A program made the translations under genes and the position numbers. 64,000 bases of DNA from Kineosporia babensis (lineage in GTDB: Bacteria > Actinomycetota > Actinomycetes > Actinomycetales > Kineosporiaceae). Location of the stretch: positions 1-64,000 of the forward strand of contig NZ_JAJOMB010000018.1 of assembly GCF_021129305.1 (NCBI RefSeq), read 5' to 3'. The notes under the pieces were generated by a model that did not search any database, was not told where the DNA came from, and saw only the letters and a program-made list of their open reading frames with translations. Of this stretch, positions 34,091-42,723 are shown in pieces (position 1 is the first letter of the stretch; each line of letters begins with the position of its first letter).

Positions 34091-36859
34091 ATGGTGCGAC
34101 GGCACGCGAGTCCCGCGGACTTCGAGCTGGTCGGGATGAGCTCGGATCCCACTCCGGGGGATCCTGAGCTGATCCGTGCTGTGCAGCAGCGGTACTCGGA
34201 CATCGGCGATGCGGCCGAGAAGGCGCTGAACGTGCTGCGTAAGGGCGGCGCGGTCGAGAGCGGGCGTGGCTCGGCGATGGACAAGCTGGCCGAGATGATC
34301 GGCGACGACCTGCCCGACAAGCTCCGCAAGACCGCCACCTCGTACCAGGAGGCGGCCCGCGCCTACCGCGAGTACATCCCGCGCCTGGAGGACGCCCAGT
34401 CCACCCTCGACCAGGCCGTCGACCGGGCGCAGGAGGCGGCGCCCAAGGCCAACCAGGCCCTGCCCGCCCCGCTTCCGCCCGACGCCACCCCCGAGGCCCA
34501 GGCCTCCGCCCGCAGCACCGAAGATGCGATCGAGGCCGGGCGGGCGCAGCTGAGTGCGGCCCGGAGCCTGGCCGAACAGGCCCGATCGATGCGCGAGACC
34601 GCAGCCCGGCAGGCCTCCGAGGTGCTGGACCGGGCGGCGGGGGAGGCGATCCCGGAACGGAACATCTTCCAGAAGATCGCCGACTTCTTCAAAGAGTTCC
34701 CGTTCGTGGAGATCCTGCTCGGCATCCTCATCGCCATCGTGGCCGTTTTCTTCCCGGTGGTGGGATTTCTGCTCGGAGCAGCACTTTTCGCGGTGACCAC
34801 CTTACCGGCGATACTCGCCGGAGATTTCGAGCTGGCGGATCTGCTGCTGGCTCTGGTCTCGATCCTTCCGCTGGGTGGAGCGCTGGCGCGCGGAGCCAGA
34901 ATTGTCGACGACGTGGCCCGGTTGCGTAACGGAGCGGGCCGGTTGTTCGGTGGCCTTCGCGGTGCCGACGATCTGCCGCCGGGAGCGACGCGAGGCAACG
35001 GCTCGATCAACGACCTGCGTGACTCCCTGGACGATGCCCGCCCGGTCGGGCCGGCCGGCCAGGTCGTTCGCGGTGCCGGCGAAGAGGCGATCCAGGCCAT
35101 TGGCGAGGGGCTGGCCGCGCAGGCGGTCAGCGGCGAGGAACTGAGCGTGGGGGCCGTTGTCGGGGGAGCGCTGGCCGGTGGGATCGCCGGTGGTGCTGGG
35201 CGGCGGGGTCGAAGTGGGGACGATGCCCCGCCTTCGCTGCCTGGCTCACCTCGACCTGGTGAGACCGATCGGAGTGGTGCTGGTTCGCCTGCGGATGAGC
35301 CGGCGCAGGAAGGGTTTGGTTCAGTTCCCTCTGAGGCGGATCGCAGCGGCTTCGGGTCCCGGCCGGAAGAGCCGGCCCGGGAGGGCATTGGTTCTGCTCC
35401 GGCTGAGGCAGGGCGCAGCGGTCTAGGTGCTCGGCCGGATGAGCCGGCGCGGGAGGGTTTCGGTTCGGCTCCGGGTGAATCTGGTCGCGGTGAATTGGGT
35501 TCTCGGCCGGAGGAGCCGGGCCGGGAGGGCATTGGTTCTGCTCCGGCTGAGGCAGGGCGCAGTGGCCTGGGCGCTCGGCCGGATGAGCCGGCGCGGGAGG
35601 GTTTCGGTTCGGCTCCCGGCGATTCGGGCCGCGGTGAGTTTGGTTCACGGCCGGAGGAGTCGGCGCGGGATGGGCTGGGTTCTGCGCCTGCTGAAGCGGG
35701 TGGCAGTGGGTTCGGCCCCAAGCCGGCTGAGCCTGAGCAGGGTGGTTCGAGTGCCGGCCCGGGGGAGTCCGTCCAGGGTGGCTCTGGTTCCGGCACCGAA
35801 GAATCAGATCGAAGCGGCTCGGGTGGCCGCCCGCAGGAGAGTGATCGGGGCGGCTCAGCTCCAGCACCTTCCCCCGTCGCTCCGGAGGCACCGTCGGACT
35901 CTGATCGTGGTGGGGGCGAGTCCTCGCCGCAGAGCCCCGCGCCGTCTCCAGCCGAACCTGCCGGGGGCGGGGCCTCATTCGGGTCTGACCAGGGCGGGGC
36001 TGCGTCGCCACCGGAGAGCCCGGCCGCGTCCCCGAGTGAGCCTGCTGGCGGCGGTTCTGCACCTGAGCCGGAGAACCCAGCCACATCTCCTGGTGAGTTG
36101 TCCGGAGGCGGCGGCGAGGTCGCCCCGGAGGGCCCGGCGACTTCAAGCGATCCGTCGGCAGCGAACCCGCCGGCCGCTGACCTGCCGCAGAACGGCCTGT
36201 CCCAGAACGGCCTGGACAGCGAGGGCCTGAGCCCGGGGCGGCTCACCGATGACAACCGCACTCCGCTGGAGCAACTCGACCTGCGCCTGATCCCGGACCG
36301 GCTGGAGCGCGAAGGTGACACCCGGTTCTTCCGGGACACCGTGACCCAGCAGCGTCTGGAGGTCCATCAGGCCGATGGTCTGCTGGAGACGTTCAACGTG
36401 GTCGGTACCAACGAGCGGGTGTTCTTCGATGCCGGTGACGGCCCGGGTCAGGGCCGGTTCCTTCAGGACACCAGCGAGGCCGCCCCGGCCAGCTTCGAGA
36501 ACACCTCTCCGCGAACCTTTCCCAAGCCGGCCGACCACTTCGTCGTCCGGGGCTTCGAGGAGACCGGTGATCTGACCCGGATCACCGACCTTGATGCCCT
36601 TCGAGGGGTCGGTGACAACCAGCGTCCGGTGCTGGTCCGGATGGATCAGCTCACCGACGACGTGCTGCGCGGGCGGGATTCGGTGGATCCGCCGAGGGTC
36701 GAGCACGTCAGCCGGGAGATTGCCAACGGTGAAGCGGTCGAGCCGATCGGTCTTCGGGCCGACGCCGACGGCCGGTTCACCATCGTCGGCGGTAATCACC
36801 GTATCGCCGCCGTCCGGGAGGCCGGGCTGGACTTCATACCCGTCGTCCTCAAGCCCTGA
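34091..36859 (+). CDS. Putative T7SS-exported polymorphic toxin with repeat region and ParB-like C-terminal domain
   Basis: The 922-residue protein starts at the ATG at 34091 after AGGGGCAG. Residues about 10-110 resemble the actinobacterial T7SS signal domain (FELVGMSSDPTPGDPELI, then helices with YQEAARAYREYIPRLEDAQ). A helical region continues to about 190. Two hydrophobic segments at about 210-245 follow. Residues about 403-546 hold six 24-residue repeats (EPAREGFGSAPGESGRGELGSRPE type), then a Pro/Ser/Gly linker to about 690. The C-terminal 130 residues end in a ParB/sulfiredoxin-like fold (VRMDQLTDDVL, GGNHRIAAVREAGLDFIPVV). ParB-like nuclease domains occur in polymorphic toxins. No immunity gene is evident. 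Confidence 0.7.
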   Translation: MVRRHASPADFELVGMSSDPTPGDPELIRAVQQRYSDIGDAAEKALNVLRKGGAVESGRGSAMDKLAEMIGDDLPDKLRKTATSYQEAARAYREYIPRLEDAQSTLDQAVDRAQEAAPKANQALPAPLPPDATPEAQASARSTEDAIEAGRAQLSAARSLAEQARSMRETAARQASEVLDRAAGEAIPERNIFQKIADFFKEFPFVEILLGILIAIVAVFFPVVGFLLGAALFAVTTLPAILAGDFELADLLLALVSILPLGGALARGARIVDDVARLRNGAGRLFGGLRGADDLPPGATRGNGSINDLRDSLDDARPVGPAGQVVRGAGEEAIQAIGEGLAAQAVSGEELSVGAVVGGALAGGIAGGAGRRGRSGDDAPPSLPGSPRPGETDRSGAGSPADEPAQEGFGSVPSEADRSGFGSRPEEPAREGIGSAPAEAGRSGLGARPDEPAREGFGSAPGESGRGELGSRPEEPGREGIGSAPAEAGRSGLGARPDEPAREGFGSAPGDSGRGEFGSRPEESARDGLGSAPAEAGGSGFGPKPAEPEQGGSSAGPGESVQGGSGSGTEESDRSGSGGRPQESDRGGSAPAPSPVAPEAPSDSDRGGGESSPQSPAPSPAEPAGGGASFGSDQGGAASPPESPAASPSEPAGGGSAPEPENPATSPGELSGGGGEVAPEGPATSSDPSAANPPAADLPQNGLSQNGLDSEGLSPGRLTDDNRTPLEQLDLRLIPDRLEREGDTRFFRDTVTQQRLEVHQADGLLETFNVVGTNERVFFDAGDGPGQGRFLQDTSEAAPASFENTSPRTFPKPADHFVVRGFEETGDLTRITDLDALRGVGDNQRPVLVRMDQLTDDVLRGRDSVDPPRVEHVSREIANGEAVEPIGLRADADGRFTIVGGNHRIAAVREAGLDFIPVVLKP
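35297..35728 (+). repeat. Six tandem 72-bp units (24-residue repeats) in the effector gene
   Basis: Units begin at 35297, 35369, 35441, 35513, 35585 and 35657, each starting with a Glu codon (mostly EPA or EPG). Units 2-3 and 4-5 form a near-identical 144-bp higher-order duplication at DNA level. Divergence rises in units 1 and 6. Repeats this similar suggest recent expansion and likely length variation between strains. Confidence 0.85.
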
Positions 36860-36927
36860 GCCCCCACCCCAGAACTCCCGGCCGCCGGCCGGGACGCACC
36901 ACCCGTCACGATGAGGAGATCGCCGCC

Positions 36928-37221
36928 ATGCCTGACTTCAAGGTCAACTCCGACGAGACCGCCGCCACCTCGCAGGCCCTGCTGAACGACTTCGCGCAGC
37001 TGCAGGACAAGCTCACCGAGGTCCGTGGCAAGATCGAGAACCTGCTGGCCAACGGCTACACCACGCCGCAGGCGCAGCAGAAGTTCCAGCCCTTCTTCGA
37101 GGAGTTCGCCCGGGGCTTCGACCAGGTCAACCAGGGCCTGTCGGGGATCGGCCAGTACGTCCGCTCGGTCGGTGAGGCGTTCACCCAGACCGACGACCAG
37201 CTGGGCTCCAACCTGGGCTGA
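36928..37221 (+). CDS. WXG100-family secreted protein (EsxA-like, lacking Trp)
   Basis: The 97-residue protein starts at the ATG at 36928, with GAGGAGAT upstream. It is a helical hairpin: helix 1 over about 12-40 (TSQALLNDFAQLQDKLTEVRGKIENLL), a turn NGYTTPQAQQKF where the W-x-G motif is expected, and helix 2 over about 52-90. It has no tryptophan at all, so the motif is degenerate. Such proteins are T7SS substrates, usually exported as dimers. It sits between the effector and ATPase genes, and its likely partner is encoded at 42333-42623. Confidence 0.82.
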   Translation: MPDFKVNSDETAATSQALLNDFAQLQDKLTEVRGKIENLLANGYTTPQAQQKFQPFFEEFARGFDQVNQGLSGIGQYVRSVGEAFTQTDDQLGSNLG

Positions 37222-37290
37222 TCTCCTCACGCCGCCGCTGTCCAGAACGAAGACGAGAACGGGACCTCCGATGCAGAAAGCCGAAGCGCA

Positions 37291-40200
37291 GTGCGACTGA
37301 ATGTCAGTGTCCGCGATCCACTGGATGCGGCGGTGTCCGTCACCGTCGTGATCGACACGGAGCCCTCAGCCCGTGTCGGGGCACTGGCGGGGGAGTTGGC
37401 GAGCGCGGTGGGGGTCACCGGTTGGGACGGCGGCGGCGGGGCACCCCCGTTGTTCGCGGGGGCGCAGATGTTGCCGCCCGAGGAGACTTTGCGGCAGGTC
37501 GGGGTACGGGACGGGGCCGAGCTCGGGCTCGGTGTCCCGGCGCCGGCCGCGGCCGAGCCAGAGGGACGTACGGAAGTGCGGGTGGTGTCCGGTCCTTCGG
37601 CGGGCACCGTTTTCCGGCTTCCACCCGGCGACTACGAGCTCGGGAGTGATCCAAGCTGCCGGGTCCGGCTTTCCGGGGTGCCCTTGGCCGCGCAGATCCG
37701 GGTGCATCTGGACGGCAGCGTCGAGCTGCTGGCTGCTCCCGAGGCCTGGCTCGACAGCAAGGCCGTCGAAGGGGTGACCCGGTGGCGTGAAGGCAGTCTG
37801 CTCGCCGTGGGTGACAGCCTGCTGGAGGTGTCGTCGGCCTACCCCGTGCCGGCTCCGCTGACCCCGGCGCAGGACGGGCTGGGGCTGGAGTTCAACCGGC
37901 CTCCGCGGTTCCTGCCGCCCGAGGCAGGTAAGAAGTTCCGTCTGCCGCAGCCTCCGGTGAAGCCGGACAAGCGACCGATCCCGCTGCTGCCGATCCTGCT
38001 CCTTCCCGCAGGTAGCGCAGTGGTGACGATCCTGGTCACCGGCCGGTGGATCTTCATCTTCATCGCGCTGCTGTCGCCGCTGGCCGCGATCGCCTCCACC
38101 TTCAGCGGCCGCAAGCAGGCCATGGTCAAGTACCAGGAGCAGCTGGCCGAGTACGAGGCCAAGTCCGCGCGGCTGAGCGAGGACGTCGAGGCCGCGGTGC
38201 TGGACGAGCAGCGTTCTCTGCGACTGGCTCTGCCGGATCCGGCGTCGTTGCTGCGGATGGCCGCGCAGCCGTCCGAACGTCTGTGGGAAAGGCGCTGGGA
38301 CGACCGGGACTTCCTGACCTTGCGGGTGGGGACGGCGGATCTGCCGTCGGCCACCAGTGTGGAGGACCCGACGCTCGACGAGCATCGCCGCACCACCGTG
38401 CCCTGGCTGGATCAGGTACCGGTGCAGGTCAACGTGCGCCAGGCCGGGGTCGTCGGCATCGCCGGACCGGAGGCGAACTCGCTGGCTGCCTGGCTCGCCG
38501 CCCAGGCGGTCTCGCTGCAGGGCCCGACCGATCTACGGCTGGTGGTGCTGTCCGGTCCGGACGGCGAGCGCACCTGGTCGTGGACGAGATGGGTGCCGCA
38601 CGCGCAGGCCCAGGCGGAAGACGCGTACTCCCTGGTCGGCAGCACCACCGATTCGCTGGCCCGGCGCATCGGTGAGCTCGGTCAGATCATCACCGCCCGC
38701 GCAGCTCTGGGCCGGGAGCTGAACCGGGGCGGGGTGAACGGTTTTCCCGACATCCTGGTGGTGCTGGAGCAGGCCCGGCGGGCTCGGTCGCTGCCGGGGG
38801 TGATTTCGCTGCTGCGCGAGGGACCTGCGGTCGGTGTGTACGTGATCTGCGTCGATCGCGAAGAGCGGCTGCTGCCGGAGGAGAGCGGCGCCGTGGTGGT
38901 CACCGCGGCGGGCAACACCTGCAGCGTGCGCACGGGGCCGGGCGCTGCTCTGGAGCAAGTGCGTACGGACGCTCCGGAACGCCGCTGGTACGAAGAGCTG
39001 GGACGGGCGCTGGCCCCGTTGCGGGGGACCGGGGACAACGACGAGAGCACCTTGCCGAACGCGGTGCGGTTGCTGGACCTGCTGTCGCTGGAACCACCTA
39101 CCCCGGGCGCTCTGGTGGCCGGCTGGAGTCTGGGCGGCCGCAGTACCACGGCGATTCTTGGCGCCGGATACGACGGGCCGTTCTCGGTCGACCTGGTGCG
39201 GGACGGCCCGCACGCGCTGATCGCGGGGACGACCGGCTCGGGTAAGTCGGAGCTGCTGCAGAGCCTGGTCGCCACCCTGGCCGTGGTGAACCGTCCCGAC
39301 GAGATGACCTTCGTGCTGGTCGACTACAAGGGCGGCAGCGCCTTCGCCGAGGCCGCCGACCTGCCGCACACCGTGGGCCTGGTCACCGACCTGGACACCC
39401 ATCTGGTCGAACGCGCACTGGTGTCGCTGGGCGCGGAGCTGCGCCGCCGCGAGACGCTACTGGCTCAGGCCGGGGCCAAGGACATCCTCGACTACCTGGA
39501 CAAGCGGGCCCGCAGCGGAGACCGCCTGCCTGCGTTGCCGCGTCTGATGCTGGTGATCGACGAGTTCGCCTCCATGGTCCGCGAACTGCCCGACTTCATC
39601 TCCGGCCTGGTGAACATCGCCCAGCGCGGCCGTTCCCTGGGCATTCACCTGGTGCTGGCCACCCAGCGTCCGGGCGGCGCGGTGACCCCGGACATCCGGG
39701 CCAACACCAACCTGCGCATCGCTCTGCGGACCACCGACGGCACCGAGAGCCGCGACATCATCGACAGCCCGGCCTCCGGGGAGATCTCACCCGCCAATCC
39801 GGGACGCGCGTTTGCCCGGCTCGGTCCCTCGGTGCTGTTGCCGTTCCAGTCTGCCCGCGTAGGCGGACGGCGGCCGAGCGGGCTGGGGGCAGTACGGGAC
39901 GACGCCCCGCCGATCAGTGCCCGCGTGGTCACCTGGCAGGACCAGGGCGGACCGCTACCAGCGCGGGCCGAGCGCTCAGGGCCGGCGGCGGTCGAGGCCG
40001 TCACCGATCTGGCCGTGCTGGTGAAGGCCGTGGTCAGCGCGGCCGAAGAGGCGGGAATCGAGCGGCAGCCCAGCCCCTGGCTGCCGCCGCTGCCCACGCT
40101 GCTGCAATGGACCCAGCAGACACCCACAGACACGGTGGCCCTGGCACCGGTGACTTTCGGCGTGGTCGACCTGCCGGCCGAACAGAGCCGCGCCGACCTG

Positions 40201-41646
40201 ACGTTCGACTTGGACCGGGCCGGGCACCTGCATGTGATCGGTTCACCGCGCAGTGGGCGCTCGCAGACCCTGCGGACTCTGGCCGCGGCCCTGGCCAGCG
40301 CGCACCGGGCCGATGACGTGCACCTGTACGGCATCGACTGCGGCAACGGCGCCCTCAACGCCCTGACCGAGCTTCCGCACACCGGTGCCGTGGTCGACCG
40401 CAAGCAGGTCGAGCGACTCGGGCGCCTGCTGGACCGGCTCAACGCCGAGCTGACCTCCCGCCAGGGCATTCTCGGGGCTCGGGGCAGCGCCGACCTGACC
40501 GAACTACGGGCCGGTCAGGAGCCCGGGCAACGGCTGCCGCACATCGTGCTGATGGTCGACCGGTTCGAGGTCTTCGATCGCGAGTTCCTGTCCTACGACA
40601 ACGGCAGCTACCTCGAGCGCATGCTCCGGCTGCTGCGGGACGGCGCCGGCGTGGGCATCCACCTGGTCCTGGCCGGAGACAAAGTGCTGGGCGGAAGCCG
40701 GTACTCGGGCACCACCGAGGACAAGCTCGTGCTCCGGCTGAACGACCGCCAGGACTATTCCTCGGTCGGCATCCCCACCCGCTCGGCCCCCGAGGACCCG
40801 GAACCGGGCCGGGCGATCCGGACCGCCGACGCCAGCGAGGTCCAGATCGCCGTGCTCGGCCCCGATCTGGCCGGCACCGCGCAGGCCGAGGTCCTGCGCA
40901 GCCTCGGCGCCACCTTGCGCGAACGCGAGGCCGGCGTCACGCAGCGGGCGCTGCGCCTGGATGTCCTGCCCGACCGGATCAGCTACAGCGAGGCCATCCG
41001 GCTGCACCACCGTTCCGGACCGATGCGTCCGCTGCTGGCCGTCGGGGGTGACACGCTCACCGGCCTGGGACCGGACCTCGCCGAGGTGCCCTCGTTCGTC
41101 ATCGCCGGACCGCCGCGCACCGGCCGCAGCAGTGCCCTGCTCACCGGAGCAGAATCCCTGCTGGCCGCCGGTACGGGCCTGGTGGTGCTGGCGCCGCGCC
41201 GATCTCCGCTGCGAGCGCTGGAAGGACGTCCGCACGTGGCCGCGGTGATCAGCGATCCGGATGTTGCGGTGGGCGCCTTCCGCAAGGTGCTCAGCAACAT
41301 CCCCGAACCGAATGCCGTGATCGTGATCGATGATGCCGAGCTGCTGATGCAGTCGGAGATCGACCAGGATCTGGCGGCTTTCGCTCGCGGTGCGCAGGGC
41401 AGCAGCTGGGGTGTCCTGGCGGCCGGTAACGCTGAGTCGCTGTCGCTGAGCCTGGCCGGGTGGATGGGGCAGGTCAAGCGCAACCGCACCGGCATGCTGT
41501 TGTCCCCGCAGGGGCTGAGCGACGGTGAGGTGATCGGGGTGAAGCTGAGCCGTGGCTTGGTGGGGCAGGCGCCGCAGCCTGGACGTGGCCTGCTGCATCT
41601 GGGCGATGGCGCACTGCTGAGTGTGCAGGTGCCGCTGGTGTCCTGA
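37291..41646 (+). CDS. FHA-containing T7SS ATPase (EssC/EccC, FtsK-SpoIIIE family)
   Basis: The start is the GTG at 37291, giving 1451 residues. No upstream in-frame start has better context. Residues 1-90 are ubiquitin-like. An FHA domain lies at about 95-180 (GDYELGSDPSCRVRL), then paired transmembrane helices at about 228-270. Three P-loop modules follow. The first has intact Walker A GTTGSGKS at 646-653, VLVDYKGGSAF and LMLVIDEF. The second and third have Arg for Lys: GSPRSGRS at 984-991 and GPPRTGRS at 1273-1280. It powers export of WXG100 proteins. The FHA-first layout resembles Firmicute EssC. EccB, EccD, EccE and mycosin genes are absent from the window. Confidence 0.9.
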   Translation: MRLNVSVRDPLDAAVSVTVVIDTEPSARVGALAGELASAVGVTGWDGGGGAPPLFAGAQMLPPEETLRQVGVRDGAELGLGVPAPAAAEPEGRTEVRVVSGPSAGTVFRLPPGDYELGSDPSCRVRLSGVPLAAQIRVHLDGSVELLAAPEAWLDSKAVEGVTRWREGSLLAVGDSLLEVSSAYPVPAPLTPAQDGLGLEFNRPPRFLPPEAGKKFRLPQPPVKPDKRPIPLLPILLLPAGSAVVTILVTGRWIFIFIALLSPLAAIASTFSGRKQAMVKYQEQLAEYEAKSARLSEDVEAAVLDEQRSLRLALPDPASLLRMAAQPSERLWERRWDDRDFLTLRVGTADLPSATSVEDPTLDEHRRTTVPWLDQVPVQVNVRQAGVVGIAGPEANSLAAWLAAQAVSLQGPTDLRLVVLSGPDGERTWSWTRWVPHAQAQAEDAYSLVGSTTDSLARRIGELGQIITARAALGRELNRGGVNGFPDILVVLEQARRARSLPGVISLLREGPAVGVYVICVDREERLLPEESGAVVVTAAGNTCSVRTGPGAALEQVRTDAPERRWYEELGRALAPLRGTGDNDESTLPNAVRLLDLLSLEPPTPGALVAGWSLGGRSTTAILGAGYDGPFSVDLVRDGPHALIAGTTGSGKSELLQSLVATLAVVNRPDEMTFVLVDYKGGSAFAEAADLPHTVGLVTDLDTHLVERALVSLGAELRRRETLLAQAGAKDILDYLDKRARSGDRLPALPRLMLVIDEFASMVRELPDFISGLVNIAQRGRSLGIHLVLATQRPGGAVTPDIRANTNLRIALRTTDGTESRDIIDSPASGEISPANPGRAFARLGPSVLLPFQSARVGGRRPSGLGAVRDDAPPISARVVTWQDQGGPLPARAERSGPAAVEAVTDLAVLVKAVVSAAEEAGIERQPSPWLPPLPTLLQWTQQTPTDTVALAPVTFGVVDLPAEQSRADLTFDLDRAGHLHVIGSPRSGRSQTLRTLAAALASAHRADDVHLYGIDCGNGALNALTELPHTGAVVDRKQVERLGRLLDRLNAELTSRQGILGARGSADLTELRAGQEPGQRLPHIVLMVDRFEVFDREFLSYDNGSYLERMLRLLRDGAGVGIHLVLAGDKVLGGSRYSGTTEDKLVLRLNDRQDYSSVGIPTRSAPEDPEPGRAIRTADASEVQIAVLGPDLAGTAQAEVLRSLGATLREREAGVTQRALRLDVLPDRISYSEAIRLHHRSGPMRPLLAVGGDTLTGLGPDLAEVPSFVIAGPPRTGRSSALLTGAESLLAAGTGLVVLAPRRSPLRALEGRPHVAAVISDPDVAVGAFRKVLSNIPEPNAVIVIDDAELLMQSEIDQDLAAFARGAQGSSWGVLAAGNAESLSLSLAGWMGQVKRNRTGMLLSPQGLSDGEVIGVKLSRGLVGQAPQPGRGLLHLGDGALLSVQVPLVS

Positions 41647-41659
41647 GCGCAGAACAGAC

Positions 41660-41696
41660 GCTGGTGCCCGGCTCACGGCGTGCGCCGGGCACCAGC
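41660..41696. terminator. Bidirectional terminator hairpin after the T7SS ATPase gene
   Basis: GCTGGTGCCCGGC (41660-41672) pairs perfectly with GCCGGGCACCAGC (41684-41696), a 13-bp stem with an 11-nt loop. It lies between convergent genes and should stop transcription both ways. Confidence 0.75.
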
Positions 41697-41705
41697 GAAC
41701 AAGCC

Positions 41706-42329
41706 CTACACGAAGCGGAAGGTACTGGTCACCGCGTCGAACAGGTCGTACACGGCGTCCTTCAGCGGCAGATTCGGGCTGGCCATGGTGACCACCAGGT
41801 AGTCGTTGCTCCGCCCCGGCACCGGGATCATCGTGTGCATCGCCAGCAACTTGGTGTCGACATCCGCGGTCAGCCGCGCGGTCTCGGTCCCCGTCACCCG
41901 CGCCACCGTGCCCACCGCCGGAATCTGCGCGGCCAGGATCTGCCGATCGGCCGGCGCCACCCCCTCGCGGGTCAGGCCCAGCTGGCGCGAGAGCACCGGC
42001 AGGGTCAGCTCCTGCCCCTCCGGCGTGGACACCGCAAAAACCATGCCCCAGGCCATGAACAGCCCGTCGTCGTACTGCGTCACCGTCCCCGCCGCCAGCA
42101 ACGCTCCCTGCTTACGGGCGCTGCGGGTGATCTCGCGACCCTGCCGGAACATGTCGTTGATCCGGGCCTTCTCCCGCGGCTCGCTGCCCCGGGCCAGTGC
42201 CGCCGCCCGGGTCCGGGCCAGCTCCTCACCGGTCAGGTCGACCAGGTTCCAGGCGTCGGGCAGATCGATCAGCCAGCGCTCGGCGGCCGGGGCCGGACCG
42301 GTCTCCGGCAGCGGTGTGTAGTTCGGCAT
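41706..42329 (-). CDS. Unknown protein in the T7SS locus
   Basis: This 207-residue protein starts at the ATG at 42329, 3 nt after the stop of the WXG100-family gene, so the two form an operon. It has no signal peptide or transmembrane helix. Visible segments are AERWLIDLPDAWNLVDLTGEELAR, DGLFMAWGMVFAVSTPEGQ, and LVVTMASPNLPLKDAVYDLFDAVTSTFRF at the end. I do not recognise the family. By position it may be a chaperone or accessory factor for the adjacent WXG100 protein, in the way EspG or DUF2563-like proteins accompany other systems. That is inference. Confidence 0.6.
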   Translation of the reverse strand: MPNYTPLPETGPAPAAERWLIDLPDAWNLVDLTGEELARTRAAALARGSEPREKARINDMFRQGREITRSARKQGALLAAGTVTQYDDGLFMAWGMVFAVSTPEGQELTLPVLSRQLGLTREGVAPADRQILAAQIPAVGTVARVTGTETARLTADVDTKLLAMHTMIPVPGRSNDYLVVTMASPNLPLKDAVYDLFDAVTSTFRFV

Positions 42330-42332
42330 CTG

Positions 42333-42623
42333 TCATCCCTGCCCGGCGTCGAGGTTGGCGGCGGCGTCCCGATCGGTCTGCTCGAAGCTGTCCAGGATGC
42401 TGCCGATCGCGTCGCGCACCCCGACGATCTGCTTCTTCAGCTGGGTCTGGCCGTCGTCCCAGCGGTTCTCGAAGTTCTGTGCGGCGCCCCGGCCCAGCTC
42501 CGGGCCGAACGCGGCCACGAAGTCGAACGTGTTGTTGCCGATGTCGATGAAGTCGTGCACGAAGGTCAGATTGTTCTGTGCCTCGCGCAGCTCGTCGCCG
42601 GGGATGTTGATGTCGCTCGCCAT
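42333..42623 (-). CDS. WXG100-family secreted protein (EsxB-like)
   Basis: The 96-residue form starts at the ATG at 42623, with GGAGGGCTGCG just upstream. The longer frame begins in the promoter region. It is a helical hairpin: helix 1 at about 8-35 (ELREAQNNLTFVHDFIDIGN), a turn containing ENRWDDGQTQLKKQ as the W-x-x-G variant, and helix 2 with VGVRDAIGSILDSFEQTDRDAAANL. It ends QTDRDAA..., as WXG100 proteins often do. It probably dimerises with the Trp-less protein encoded at 36928 and is exported by the FHA-ATPase. Confidence 0.78.
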   Translation of the reverse strand: MASDINIPGDELREAQNNLTFVHDFIDIGNNTFDFVAAFGPELGRGAAQNFENRWDDGQTQLKKQIVGVRDAIGSILDSFEQTDRDAAANLDAGQG

Positions 42624-42659
42624 CGCAGCCCTCCAAAATGCCGGTCGGAACGCCATCCA

Positions 42660-42685
42660 TACGCAGTCACCCCCGCCGGAGGTTC
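42660..42685 (-). promoter_or_regulatory. ECF-type promoter motif facing the EsxB-like operon
   Basis: On the minus strand GAACC (42681-42685), 17 nt, then CGTA (42660-42663). The start would leave a leader of about 30 nt containing GGAGGG before the ATG at 42623. Confidence 0.58.
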
Positions 42686-42689
42686 ACTC

Positions 42690-42715
42690 GAACCCTTGAC
42701 GGCCTGGTTCTCGTA
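42690..42715 (+). promoter_or_regulatory. ECF-type promoter motif facing the lipoprotein gene
   Basis: GAACC (42690-42694), 17 nt, then CGTA (42712-42715), with 8 nt to the ATG at 42724. That is the same spacing as in the minus-strand motif at 33988-34013. The core GGTTCACTCGAACCCTT matches 14 of 17 bases of the palindrome at 34009-34025. Confidence 0.6.
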
Positions 42716-42723
42716 TCCATGGC

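Noticed and set aside
34363-36339. 658-codon minus-strand frame rich in Ser, Pro and Arg across the effector gene
   Set aside because: It is the antisense shadow of the repeat and linker region. It has no start context or domain, while the plus strand shows a T7SS signal and a ParB-like end.
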